The translations under genes and the position numbers were made by a program. The notes under the pieces were generated by a model, which ran no database searches, was not told the origin of the DNA, and was given only the letters and a program-made list of their open reading frames with translations. Source: an uncultured Bacteroidales bacterium (lineage in GTDB: Bacteria > Bacteroidota > Bacteroidia > Bacteroidales > UBA932). Taken from it: a stretch of DNA of 52,493 nucleotides. Numbering within the stretch: position 1 is the first letter of the stretch; every line of letters starts with the position of its first letter. The stretch covers positions 1 through 52,493 of the forward strand of contig CAKUPC010000005.1 in assembly GCA_934675095.1 (NCBI GenBank), given 5' to 3'. Shown here piece after piece: positions 41,792 through 50,738 of the stretch.

Positions 41792-44218
41792 ATGGAAGAA
41801 CTCAACAATCAGTCTCAGCAGAACGGTCTTGACGGAAGTCAGAACTCGTTCTCGCTGCTCGACATCTGGAATCTCGTCTGGTCGAACAAGTGGTGGTATG
41901 TGGCCGGGATTGTCCTTTGCCTCATGTTTGCCGCGGTATATCTCTACCGGACGCCTTCGACATACAGCCGCAGCGCTAAGCTCATCGTCGATGAGAGCGC
42001 ACAGGATGCCGCCGTCCGCAACCTCTCCTCATTCACGGGAGGCGGAATGAGGCTCAGGAACACGGTCGCCGTGGAGAATGAGATGGAGGCGTTCACGTCG
42101 CCGGACCTCATGCTCACGGTCGTTGAACGGAATAACTTGCAGACGACATACGTCGAGAAGCAGTTTCTCAGGAGCGTCGAGCTTTACAGGAACACGCCGC
42201 TGGAACTGAAACTCGACGGAAACAATCCTACGAAAGGGTTTTCCTTCATTGTGAAGAAAAAGGCGGACAGCACCTTCGTTCTCTCCAAGTTCCGCATCGG
42301 AAAGGATGAAATAAAGGAAAGCGTCGAGGGAAAGGTTGGGGAGACCGTCGAAACACCGGCAGGCTCGCTCACGCTGCATCCTTCCATAAACTTCGAGAAC
42401 TGGAAGAACGACATCGTCATCTCTTGGGCAAACCCGATGGCCCGGGCGAAGGCATATTGCCAGAATCTCACGGCGAACATCTCCAGCAAGGAATCCACCG
42501 TTCTCGTGCTCAACTACAAGGACAAGTTCCCGTCACGCGCCGAGAACATACTCAGCAGCCTCATAGACGTCTATAACGAGGTATGGCTCTACGACAAGAA
42601 CCGCGCGGCGAGGAACACGAGCTCCTTCATCACCGAGAGGCTCGGGATTATAGAGCAGGAACTCGGGGGCATCGAGGGCAACCTCAAATCCTACAAGGCA
42701 AACAACAATCTCACTGATGTCAAGGCAGTTGCGCAGCAGTATCTTGAGGAGTCATCCACCTACGCGGAAAAGCTCTTCGAGGTCAACAACCAGCTCTCGA
42801 TAGCCAACTTCATAAAGGACTATCTCAACGACCCGGCACACGCGATGAGCCTCATCCCGTCAAACTCCGGAATTGCAAGCAACAGCGTCGAGTCCCAGAT
42901 TGGCGAGTACAACAAGCTCATCCTCCAGCGCGACCGCTACAAGTCGGCCGGAAGCGAGAACCCTATGGTCGCCGACCTCAATGTCTCGATAGCCTCGATG
43001 CGCAGCGCGATACTCCGTTCCATCGACAACCTCGTCGCGACGCTCAGCCTCCAGGCCGACGGCCTAAAGCAGCAGGAAGACCAGATTCTCAAGCGCATAT
43101 CTTCACGCTCGGGTCAGGAGTATGAACTTCTCTCCATGCAGCGTCAGCAGAAGGTCAAGGAATCCCTCTACATCTTCCTGCTCCAGAAACGCGAGGAGAA
43201 CGAGATTACCGCGCTCGTCAATGTCGGCAATACCCGCGTCATCATGCGTCCTAACGGCTCCTCCAACCCTGTGGCTCCGAGGAAGGCCATGATTCTTCTT
43301 CTCGCGCTCATCATCGGCTGCGCGATTCCGTTCGCCTGGTTCTTCCTCCGCATGACGCTTGACACCACCGTGAAATCCAGACTGGACCTCGCGGCGCTCA
43401 AGGTTCCGTTCATTGCGGAGATACCGCTTTCGGTGCTCAAGAAGGGGCGCTTCTCGTTTTTCGGATTCAAAAAGAAGGCATACGACAACGAGAACTGCAG
43501 GATTATCGTTAAGGCCGGCAAGCGCGACATGATGAACGAGGCCTACAGGGTCATGAGGACGAACCTCGACCTTATGCTCGGAAAGCAGGGACCGCACGTG
43601 GTCATGCTTACCTCATTCAATCCTAATTCCGGAAAGACATTCAACGGAATGAATATAGCCGCGGCAATGGCAATCAAGCCTGCCCGTGTCGTCATCGTCG
43701 ATCTGGACTTCCGCAAGGCTTCGATGGGCAAGTCGCTCGGAATCTCGGCGTCTGTCGGAGGCTCGTCCTATCTCAACGGCGACGTCAATGACCTCGGCTC
43801 CGTAATCGTCAATGTATCAAACAATCTCGACTGCATTCCTGTGGGTGTTCTCCCGCCGAACCCGACGGAGCTTCTTCTTTCGGACAAGTTCGCCACCATG
43901 ATAGAGGAACTGAAGAAGAGATATGACTACATCTTCCTCGATTGTCCTCCGATTGAGATTGTCGCCGACGCAGCAATCGTGACGCAGTATGTCGATATGA
44001 CACTCTTCATCGCCCGCTCTGGGCTTTTCGACAAGAGGCTTCTTCCGAAAATCAACGAACTCTACGAGAACAACCGCTACACTCATATGTGCATAGTTCT
44101 CAACGGCGTGCCGATGACCTACAAGCCTTATGCGAAGTCCGGTAACGGCTACGGGTATGGATACGGCTACGGTTACGGGTATGGCTACGGAAATGCCGAC
44201 GACAGTCAAAATGATTAG
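41792..44218 (+). CDS. wzc: Polysaccharide co-polymerase and BY-kinase (Wzc family)
   Basis: This 808-residue inner-membrane protein controls polymer length and export. It has a Wzz domain with a membrane helix near residues 35-55, a long periplasmic coiled coil, and a second helix near 500-520 (AMILLLALIIGCAIPFAWFFL region). A cytoplasmic tyrosine kinase follows with Walker A SFNPNSGKTF (Lys615), Walker A-prime VVIVDLDFRKASM and Walker B YIFLDCPPIE. The C-terminus has seven Gly-Tyr pairs, an expected autophosphorylation tail. The phosphatase encoded next would reverse this. Confidence 0.94.
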   Translation: MEELNNQSQQNGLDGSQNSFSLLDIWNLVWSNKWWYVAGIVLCLMFAAVYLYRTPSTYSRSAKLIVDESAQDAAVRNLSSFTGGGMRLRNTVAVENEMEAFTSPDLMLTVVERNNLQTTYVEKQFLRSVELYRNTPLELKLDGNNPTKGFSFIVKKKADSTFVLSKFRIGKDEIKESVEGKVGETVETPAGSLTLHPSINFENWKNDIVISWANPMARAKAYCQNLTANISSKESTVLVLNYKDKFPSRAENILSSLIDVYNEVWLYDKNRAARNTSSFITERLGIIEQELGGIEGNLKSYKANNNLTDVKAVAQQYLEESSTYAEKLFEVNNQLSIANFIKDYLNDPAHAMSLIPSNSGIASNSVESQIGEYNKLILQRDRYKSAGSENPMVADLNVSIASMRSAILRSIDNLVATLSLQADGLKQQEDQILKRISSRSGQEYELLSMQRQQKVKESLYIFLLQKREENEITALVNVGNTRVIMRPNGSSNPVAPRKAMILLLALIIGCAIPFAWFFLRMTLDTTVKSRLDLAALKVPFIAEIPLSVLKKGRFSFFGFKKKAYDNENCRIIVKAGKRDMMNEAYRVMRTNLDLMLGKQGPHVVMLTSFNPNSGKTFNGMNIAAAMAIKPARVVIVDLDFRKASMGKSLGISASVGGSSYLNGDVNDLGSVIVNVSNNLDCIPVGVLPPNPTELLLSDKFATMIEELKKRYDYIFLDCPPIEIVADAAIVTQYVDMTLFIARSGLFDKRLLPKINELYENNRYTHMCIVLNGVPMTYKPYAKSGNGYGYGYGYGYGYGYGNADDSQND

Positions 44219-44251
44219 AAATCTTCAAAGGTTCACATTGCTTGGCAGATC

Positions 44252-44983
44252 ATGTTCGATTTTCTGAAAAAGCGTTATTCATTGGCGGAGTCCGGGATTC
44301 TTTCGGGCTCCGTCGATGCGCATTCTCACATACTTTTCGGGGTCGATGACGGCTCGCAGCACCGCAAGGATTCGCTTGAGATGCTCTCTTTCGAGGAATC
44401 GCTTGGTGTCACCGACGTGTGGTGCACTCCGCACATAATGGAGGATGTTCCCAACACCACGGGAAAGCTCCGGGAACGCTTTGAACTGCTCAAGTCCCTG
44501 TGGACCGGGAATATACGCCTGCATCTCGCGGCGGAGTATATGATGGACACCCTATTCGTGGAAAGGCTCCGCTCGCGCGACCTCCTCTACCACGGGAAGG
44601 ACTGCGTGCTTGTGGAAACTTCGGTCAACAACCCTCCATACAACTTCGACGCGATAATTTCCAGTATCCTCATGGCGGGAATCACCCCCATGCTGGCCCA
44701 CCCGGAGCGTTACCGCTATTTCCGCAAGGAGGACTACAGCGCTCTTGCCGCCCGTGGGGTGAAACTTCAGATGAATCTTTCGTCACTGACCGGCTACTAC
44801 GGCAACACCGCGCGTGAAAAGGCGGAATGGCTGCTGGAAAACGGGCTGTATTCCGCGGTCGGCTCGGACTGTCATAGGGTCAGGGGCATAATGGAGCAGT
44901 ACAGCGTGAAGACCCTGACAAAATCCACGATAGAGTCTCTTGAGAGGCTTCTCGCGAACTCTCCGCAGTGTGTGGAGGAATAA
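44252..44983 (+). CDS. PHP-family tyrosine-protein phosphatase (CpsB/YwqE type)
   Basis: This 243-residue metal-dependent phosphatase carries the PHP motif [24 protein letters not shown] near the N-terminus, WCTPHI, and [11 protein letters not shown], and ends with [10 protein letters not shown]. These histidines and aspartates bind the metal ions. CpsB-type proteins remove phosphate from the tyrosine tail of BY-kinases, here Wzc, whose gene ends 33 bases upstream. The cycle of phosphorylation sets polymer length. Confidence 0.9.
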   Translation: MFDFLKKRYSLAESGILSGSVDAHSHILFGVDDGSQHRKDSLEMLSFEESLGVTDVWCTPHIMEDVPNTTGKLRERFELLKSLWTGNIRLHLAAEYMMDTLFVERLRSRDLLYHGKDCVLVETSVNNPPYNFDAIISSILMAGITPMLAHPERYRYFRKEDYSALAARGVKLQMNLSSLTGYYGNTAREKAEWLLENGLYSAVGSDCHRVRGIMEQYSVKTLTKSTIESLERLLANSPQCVEE

Positions 44984-44994
44984 ATTGTCTGAAC

Positions 44995-45876
44995 ATGAAA
45001 GGGATAGTTCTTGCAGGAGGGGCGGGCACACGGCTCTACCCGATTACGAAAGGGGTCAGCAAACAGCTGCTCCCCGTCTATGACAAGCCGATGATTTATT
45101 ACCCGGTTTCCGTCCTCATGCTTGCCGGAATCCGGGACATACTCGTCATCTCCACCCCGTACGACCTGCCGCTGTTCCGTCGTCTTCTCGGAGACGGGAG
45201 TGAAATCGGCGTGAATTTCTCATACGCCGGGCAGCCGAGGCCGGAGGGCATCGCGCAGGCCTTCGTCATCGGACGCGATTTCATCGGAGACGACGATGTC
45301 TGCCTTGTTCTCGGCGACAACATTTTCTACGGACAGGGCTTCACAGGAATGCTCCGGGAGACCGTTGCCGTGACGGCGGAGAAGCGTCTTGCGACGGTTT
45401 TCGGATATGCCGTGCGTGACGCGAGGAGATACGGCGTCGCGGAAATCGACTCCGAGGGAAATGTCCTCTCCATAGAGGAGAAACCTGAACATCCCAAGAG
45501 CAGCTATGCCGTCACCGGACTATATTTCTACCCTAACAGCGTCGTGGAGATTGTCCGGGAACTTCGGCCGTCCGCCCGCGGAGAACTTGAAATCACAGCG
45601 CTAAACGAAGCCTTTCTTCGCCGGGAAGAGTTGAAACTCAGACTGTTGGGACGCGGTTTCGCCTGGCTTGATTCGGGAACGCACGAATCCCTCGCCGATG
45701 CCTCTTCGTTCATTCAGGCCGTGCAGAACCGTCAGGGGGTGATGGTTGCCAGCCTTGAGGAAATCGCCTGGAGGCAGGGCTGGATTGGCTCCGAAGCTCT
45801 GATGCGGCTGGCGGAACCGATGCGGGGCAACGAGTACGGACAGTATCTTCTGCGCCTTGCGGAAAACGGAAAATGA
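44995..45876 (+). CDS. rmlA: Glucose-1-phosphate thymidylyltransferase
   Basis: This 293-residue enzyme makes dTDP-glucose from dTTP and glucose-1-phosphate, the first step of dTDP-L-rhamnose synthesis. The nucleotide-binding start [28 protein letters not shown] and the catalytic [15 protein letters not shown] segment ([14 protein letters not shown]) are intact. I chose MKGIVLAGG over an upstream in-frame ATG at 44968 that overlaps the phosphatase gene. rmlC starts 6 bases downstream. Confidence 0.95.
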   Translation: MKGIVLAGGAGTRLYPITKGVSKQLLPVYDKPMIYYPVSVLMLAGIRDILVISTPYDLPLFRRLLGDGSEIGVNFSYAGQPRPEGIAQAFVIGRDFIGDDDVCLVLGDNIFYGQGFTGMLRETVAVTAEKRLATVFGYAVRDARRYGVAEIDSEGNVLSIEEKPEHPKSSYAVTGLYFYPNSVVEIVRELRPSARGELEITALNEAFLRREELKLRLLGRGFAWLDSGTHESLADASSFIQAVQNRQGVMVASLEEIAWRQGWIGSEALMRLAEPMRGNEYGQYLLRLAENGK

Positions 45877-45882
45877 ACGGAT

Positions 45883-46446
45883 ATGAATGTGCTCAAGACT
45901 GATATAGAGGGACTTGTGCTCTTGTCCCCGACTGTGTATGAGGATTCGAGAGGCTATTTTTTCGAATCCTTCAACGCCCGTGACTTCGAGTCCCTGACCG
46001 GGCAGAAAGCCTGCTTTGTGCAGGACAACGAGAGCCGCTCGTGCCGAGGAACCGTGCGGGGGCTGCATTTCCAGAGAGGGGAGTCCGCGCAGGCGAAGCT
46101 TGTTAGCGTCGTCCGTGGGCGCGTCTGGGATGTTGCCGTTGACATAAGGCCGGGCAGTCCGACTTTCGGGAAATATGCCGCCTACGAGCTTTCTGACTCC
46201 AATAGGCTCCGCTTTTTCATCCCCAAGGGATTTGCCCACGGTTTCGCCGTCCTTGAGGACGACACGGTCTTTCAGTACAAGTGCGACGCCTACTATGACC
46301 CATCCGCTGAAGACGGCATCGCGTGGGACGATCCTGCGCTCGGCATTCCATGGCCTTTTTCACGGGATGAGGCGATATTGTCTGAAAAGGACCGAAATCG
46401 CAGGCCTCTGTCCCGGATAAAAGATTTCTCATTTCATTCGAAATGA
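45883..46446 (+). CDS. rmlC: dTDP-4-dehydrorhamnose 3,5-epimerase
   Basis: This 187-residue cupin enzyme epimerises C3 and C5 of dTDP-4-keto-6-deoxyglucose. GTVRGLHFQRGESAQAKLV carries the catalytic histidine, and RGRVWDVAVDIRPGSPTFGKY and FIPKGFAHGFAVLEDDTVFQYKCDAYYDP are typical. Order rmlA-rmlC-rmlB-rmlD is not the pathway order but is common in Bacteroidetes. A 59-base gap separates it from rmlB. Confidence 0.95.
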   Translation: MNVLKTDIEGLVLLSPTVYEDSRGYFFESFNARDFESLTGQKACFVQDNESRSCRGTVRGLHFQRGESAQAKLVSVVRGRVWDVAVDIRPGSPTFGKYAAYELSDSNRLRFFIPKGFAHGFAVLEDDTVFQYKCDAYYDPSAEDGIAWDDPALGIPWPFSRDEAILSEKDRNRRPLSRIKDFSFHSK

Positions 46447-46505
46447 CAATAGCTTCTGGAACTTTGAGTACTGACAGTTTCTTTGAAATCTGAGCATGAT
46501 GTATA

Positions 46506-47612
46506 ATGAATATGGAATATAGAAAACATATACTTGTGACAGGAGGCGCCGGATTCATCGGGAGTCATGTCGTCAGGCACTTTCTCACGAAATGTCCCGA
46601 CTGTCTCGTTGTGAATCTGGACTCTCTCACTTACGCCGGAAACCTCGCGAATCTCCGTGACGTCGAGAATCTTCCGAACTATCGTTTCGAAAAGGCGGAT
46701 ATATGTGATTATGAGACAGTTCTGAACATAATCCTGAAACATGACATAGACACGATAGTACATCTTGCGGCCGAAAGCCATGTCGATCGCTCCATCATCG
46801 ACCCCTTCACCTTCGCCCGCACGAATGTCATGGGAACTCTCAGTTTGCTTCAGGCAGCTCGGACGATATGGTCGAAAAAGGATCTTTTCGGAGAGGGGAT
46901 TGCCGACGGGCCGGGGGAAAGGCGCTGCCTCTTCCATCATGTCTCCACAGACGAGGTCTATGGAACGCTCGGCTTTGACGGCCGTCTCTTTACGGAAAGC
47001 AGTCCCTACAGCCCGCACAGTCCCTACAGTGCGAGCAAGGCGGGGAGCGACCACTTTGTCCGTGCTTTCCACGACACCTACGGACTTCCCGTGACAATCA
47101 CCAACTGTTCCAACAACTACGGCCCGAATCAGTTTCCCGAAAAGCTTATCCCTCTGTTCATCAACAACATCCGTGAACGCCGTCCGCTTCCGGTCTATGG
47201 CGACGGGCGCAATGTCCGCGACTGGCTCTATGTCGAGGAGCACGCCGAGGCCATCGACCTTGTCGTTCATCGGGGACGCAGCGGCGAGACCTACAACATC
47301 GGCGGCAACAACGAGTGGAGCAACATTGACCTCGTGCGTCTGCTCGTGAAGGTCACGGACCGCCTGCTTGGAAATCCGGAAGGGACTTCGGAAGGCCTGA
47401 TTACTTTCGTCCGGGACAGGGCCGGGCATGACCTCCGCTATGCCATCGACTCGTCAAAGCTTCGCGAAGAGCTCGGATGGGCGCCGCGCTTCGACTTCGA
47501 GACGGGGCTTGAGCGCACGGTCAGCTGGTATCTCGGCAATCAGGAGTGGCTTGACGGTGTCACTTCGGGGGAGTATCGGAATTATTACCGGCAGATGTAT
47601 GACAGACGCTGA
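46506..47612 (+). CDS. rmlB: dTDP-glucose 4,6-dehydratase
   Basis: This 368-residue extended SDR converts dTDP-glucose to the 4-keto-6-deoxy sugar. The NAD motif is VTGGAGFIGSHVVRHFL, the threonine-aspartate-glutamate motif HVSTDEVYGTLG, and the active-site YSASKAGSDH has Tyr and Lys. An ATG two codons downstream is an equally good start. The last 14 bases overlap the chosen rmlD start. Confidence 0.95.
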   Translation: MNMEYRKHILVTGGAGFIGSHVVRHFLTKCPDCLVVNLDSLTYAGNLANLRDVENLPNYRFEKADICDYETVLNIILKHDIDTIVHLAAESHVDRSIIDPFTFARTNVMGTLSLLQAARTIWSKKDLFGEGIADGPGERRCLFHHVSTDEVYGTLGFDGRLFTESSPYSPHSPYSASKAGSDHFVRAFHDTYGLPVTITNCSNNYGPNQFPEKLIPLFINNIRERRPLPVYGDGRNVRDWLYVEEHAEAIDLVVHRGRSGETYNIGGNNEWSNIDLVRLLVKVTDRLLGNPEGTSEGLITFVRDRAGHDLRYAIDSSKLREELGWAPRFDFETGLERTVSWYLGNQEWLDGVTSGEYRNYYRQMYDRR

Positions 47613-48579
47613 CAAATATGTGAATAACAAAAATGTTTGTCGGTTAAACATTGTTGTTACGGGTACTGGGGGACAATTAGGTCGCTCCATAGTCGATGCC
47701 CTTGCCGGAAGCGGTCACAACATTTTCCCGGCGACCTCCGCGGATCTTGACATCCGCGATTTTTCCGCCGTGGAAAGCTTCATTTCATCACGGAATGCAG
47801 ATGTTGTGGTGAACTGCGCCGCCTGGACCGACGTGGAGGGAGCGGAGGACAGTCCTGAGGCGGCTGCCGCCGTGAATGCCATAGCCGTCGGAAATCTTGC
47901 CCGCGTGTGCGCGGCTCATTCGACTCTTCTCATACACATATCCACGGATTATGTGTTCGACGGAGTTCATTTCATCTCTTCTGATGCCCCCAACTCCGAT
48001 GCCCGGAACTTCGATTCCCCGGACTCAGCGCCTGTGATTCCGCGTCCCTACCGCGAGGATGACCTCCCGTGCCCTCTGAATGCCTACGGGCGCACGAAAC
48101 TTGAGGGCGAACGGCTTGTCGCGGAGGCCGTATGTCCGCATATAATCATAAGGACTTCGGGCATATATTCCCGATACGGAAAAAATTACGTGCAAACTAT
48201 TCTTTCGCTGCTTCGCACAAGAGGGGAGATAAGGGTTGTGGATGACCAGACTACCTGCCCTACATACGCAGGAAATCTCGCCCGCGCAATATGCGGAATC
48301 GTCTGCGACACATCACATTACGGCGGACGGAAATACATCGGACCGACGGGGCTCTTCCACTATGCCGACGCACCGGCCTGCACATGGTACGGCTTTGCCA
48401 CGGAGATTGCCCGCATCAGCGGAAACACCTCCTGCCGGATAATTCCATGCAGCAGCGGCGAATATCCTGCGAAGGCTCGGCGCCCGGCATATTCGGTTCT
48501 CGACTCTGAGCGTTTTCTCTCGACGTTCGGAGACTTGGGACGCATTGACAGAGACACGGCGATTTCGGAATGTCTCTGA
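47599..48579 (+). CDS. rmlD: dTDP-4-dehydrorhamnose reductase
   Basis: This 326-residue reductase finishes dTDP-L-rhamnose. The NAD(P)-binding motif is VVTGTGGQLGRSIVD, followed by HISTDYVFDG and YGRTKLEGERL with the catalytic Tyr and Lys. I place the start at the ATG inside the rmlB end (47599); a GTG at 47620 is also possible, and a long upstream extension in the same frame is only an rmlB shadow. A hydrophilic insert of about 24 residues (after YVFDGVHF) enlarges the loop between the two motifs. The frame overlaps no later gene once the capD-like start is set at 48717. Confidence 0.9.
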   Translation: MTDADKYVNNKNVCRLNIVVTGTGGQLGRSIVDALAGSGHNIFPATSADLDIRDFSAVESFISSRNADVVVNCAAWTDVEGAEDSPEAAAAVNAIAVGNLARVCAAHSTLLIHISTDYVFDGVHFISSDAPNSDARNFDSPDSAPVIPRPYREDDLPCPLNAYGRTKLEGERLVAEAVCPHIIIRTSGIYSRYGKNYVQTILSLLRTRGEIRVVDDQTTCPTYAGNLARAICGIVCDTSHYGGRKYIGPTGLFHYADAPACTWYGFATEIARISGNTSCRIIPCSSGEYPAKARRPAYSVLDSERFLSTFGDLGRIDRDTAISECL

Positions 48580-48637
48580 GCGAGGGCTTGGGCAGGGCAG
48601 TGCTTTTTGCTCCCCTCTATCCGCGTCGGAAAATGCT

Positions 48638-48669
48638 GTTGTTTATATGGATTTTACTGATTATCTTTG
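48638..48669 (+). promoter_or_regulatory. Internal promoter before the FlaA1/CapD-like gene
   Basis: GTTG (48638-48641), 20 bases, then TATCTTTG (48662-48669). It lies in the 137-base gap after rmlD and supports the ATG at 48717 over the earlier ATG at 48570. Confidence 0.55.
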
Positions 48670-48716
48670 TAGGCTTTATATGTTGTAATGTTGATTGTAA
48701 AAACGCATTGAAAATC

Positions 48717-50705
48717 ATGGGAAAGCTTTACAGGAACTTTCAGAATCTTCTGCTCTCTAATCACTATCTTAACCGTTGGGTTGTCCTGTTCATGGACGTG
48801 GTGCTGTCATTTCTCGCGAGCGTGTTCACCTTCCTCCTGATATGGAGAATCGCAGACTTCCAGTTTTCTGACATTTCCTTCTGGAAAGTTGCCGTGACGG
48901 TCATCGGAGCCAGCCTCGTGGCTTTCATCATCTGCCGCACGCACCGGAACATCATCCGGCACAGCTCGCTCAAGAGCATCTGGATAATTTCCATAGCATC
49001 CCTCGTCAAAGTGGCTATGGTCGCCATTGTGTTCGTGCTCTTCTCTCCGTACAAGACCCCGATTCCGGCAAACTACCTGCTTATAGGAGGGATTTTCGAC
49101 ATACTCCTCACGACTGTCTTCCTTGTCGGAATCCGCGTGCTGATGATTATCGGCTATGACCTTGCCATCACCCATCTCAACGGCCCCTCGCAGAAGCGCG
49201 TGCTCGTCTATGGCTTCACCGACAAGTCAGTGGCCCTGCGTCTCCGCCTTCTCAAGTCGCCTCACTACAAGGTCGTCGGCTTCATAAACCATTCGGAGAG
49301 TCTCAAGGACCTCAAGATTGCCGACTCTCCAGCCTACTATTTCAAGGACAGAAAGGACTTCGACAACATAACGCGCAAGCACGGCATTGACGGCATACTC
49401 TTCGCATCCGATACGGACGCCAAGACCGAGGCGGACAGACTCGTGAACTGGTGCGGTGACCGCAACAAGCTCAAGATTTTCATTGCCCCGTCGGTCGATG
49501 AATACGGCGGCGACGAGACCATGTTCGCGAACCGAATCCGTCAGGTGCGCATCGAGGATCTGCTCGGGAGGGAAGAAATCTTCATCAACAAGAATGAGGT
49601 CATTGCCAATGTCTATGGAAAGGTCGTGATGGTCACAGGGGGAGCCGGAAGCATCGGAAGCGAGCTATGCCGCCAGCTTGCCACTCTCGGCGTCAAGAAG
49701 CTGATTATCTTCGACAATGCGGAGACTCCGACCCACAACATAAGGCTGGAGCTTGAGCACAAGTTCCCTGGCTTCGATTTCGTGCCTTTCATCGGCGACG
49801 TGCGCGTGCCGGAGCGCATTGCTACGGCCTTCGAGCGCTTTCATCCGCAGATTGTGTTCCATGCGGCTGCCTACAAGCACGTTCCGCTCATGGAGGAGAA
49901 TCCGTGCGAGGCTGTTTTCGTGAATGTCATCGGAACCCGCAACCTCGCCGACGCCTGCGTGAAGTACGGCGTCGAGAAGATGGTGATGGTTTCCACCGAC
50001 AAGGCCGTGAACCCGACCAATGTGATGGGATGCTCGAAGCGGCTTGCGGAGATTTACTGCCAGAGCCTCGGACTCGCCATTCAGGGCGGCCGCCACGAGG
50101 GCATCACGAAGTTCGTCACCACGCGCTTCGGCAACGTGCTCGGCAGCAACGGTTCCGTGATACCGCTTTTCCGTGAGCAGATTGCCTCCGGCGGTCCTGT
50201 GACCGTTACGGACCCTCGCATCAACCGTTTCTTCATGACCATCCCCGAGGCCTGCCGTCTCGTGCTTGAGGCCGCAGCTATGAGCCGGGGCAACCAGATT
50301 TTCGTCTTCGAGATGGGCGAGCCTGTCAAGATTGTGGATTTGGCAAAGCGCATGATACGCCTTTCCGGACTTGAGCCTGACAAGGACATAAAGATTGTCT
50401 TCACAGGTCTTCGTCCGGGCGAGAAGCTCTATGAGGAAGTCCTCAGCAACGAGGAGAACACCGAGCCTACGGACCACAAGAAAATCAAGATTGCCAAGGT
50501 GCGTGAATATGAGTACGATGAGGTGCTCAAGTCGTTCACCGTCTTTGACCGCCTCTCACGCAGCGGCGATAAGATGGCGACGGTGCGCGCCATGAAGCAG
50601 CTCGTTCCGGAGTTCAAGTCGAACAACTCCGAGTTTGAGATTCTGGACAGGGAACTGGAGGCAACAATAACTGGGGGGGGTATTAGGCTTCAGCCTAAAA
50701 AGTAA
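48717..50705 (+). CDS. Membrane-bound nucleoside-diphosphate-sugar dehydratase/epimerase (FlaA1/CapD family)
   Basis: This 662-residue protein has four N-terminal membrane helices (about 20-150), then a CoA-binding-like Rossmann domain. A C-terminal extended SDR follows, with VMVTGGAGSIGSELCRQLA, FHAAAYKHVPLMEENP and STDKAVNPTNVMGCSKRLAE. The usual catalytic tyrosine position is methionine (VMGCSK), as is normal for this subfamily. It likely makes a 4-keto or epimerised UDP-sugar for the polymer. The last codons include a G8 run (50673-50680). The ABC exporter gene follows. Confidence 0.9.
   Translation: MGKLYRNFQNLLLSNHYLNRWVVLFMDVVLSFLASVFTFLLIWRIADFQFSDISFWKVAVTVIGASLVAFIICRTHRNIIRHSSLKSIWIISIASLVKVAMVAIVFVLFSPYKTPIPANYLLIGGIFDILLTTVFLVGIRVLMIIGYDLAITHLNGPSQKRVLVYGFTDKSVALRLRLLKSPHYKVVGFINHSESLKDLKIADSPAYYFKDRKDFDNITRKHGIDGILFASDTDAKTEADRLVNWCGDRNKLKIFIAPSVDEYGGDETMFANRIRQVRIEDLLGREEIFINKNEVIANVYGKVVMVTGGAGSIGSELCRQLATLGVKKLIIFDNAETPTHNIRLELEHKFPGFDFVPFIGDVRVPERIATAFERFHPQIVFHAAAYKHVPLMEENPCEAVFVNVIGTRNLADACVKYGVEKMVMVSTDKAVNPTNVMGCSKRLAEIYCQSLGLAIQGGRHEGITKFVTTRFGNVLGSNGSVIPLFREQIASGGPVTVTDPRINRFFMTIPEACRLVLEAAAMSRGNQIFVFEMGEPVKIVDLAKRMIRLSGLEPDKDIKIVFTGLRPGEKLYEEVLSNEENTEPTDHKKIKIAKVREYEYDEVLKSFTVFDRLSRSGDKMATVRAMKQLVPEFKSNNSEFEILDRELEATITGGGIRLQPKK
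50673..50698 (+). repeat. G8 run and small hairpin at the FlaA1/CapD 3-prime end
   Basis: Eight consecutive G (50673-50680) lie in the codons for TGGGI near the C-terminus. The hairpin TTAGGC-TTCA-GCCTAA (50683-50698) follows directly, ending at the stop. A one-base slip would change only the last residues and the stop position. Confidence 0.7.
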
Positions 50706-50738
50706 GTGAGTTTGGCATTGAGGGACATATTGGGGGAC

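Noticed and set aside
47428..47598. N-terminal extension of rmlD
   Set aside because: It is the out-of-frame shadow of the rmlB end (Ser/Arg-rich), and the Rossmann start VVTGTGGQLG lies shortly after the chosen ATG.
48570..48716. N-terminal extension of the FlaA1/CapD-like protein
   Set aside because: The promoter at 48638-48669 lies inside it, and the family start matches the ATG at 48717.
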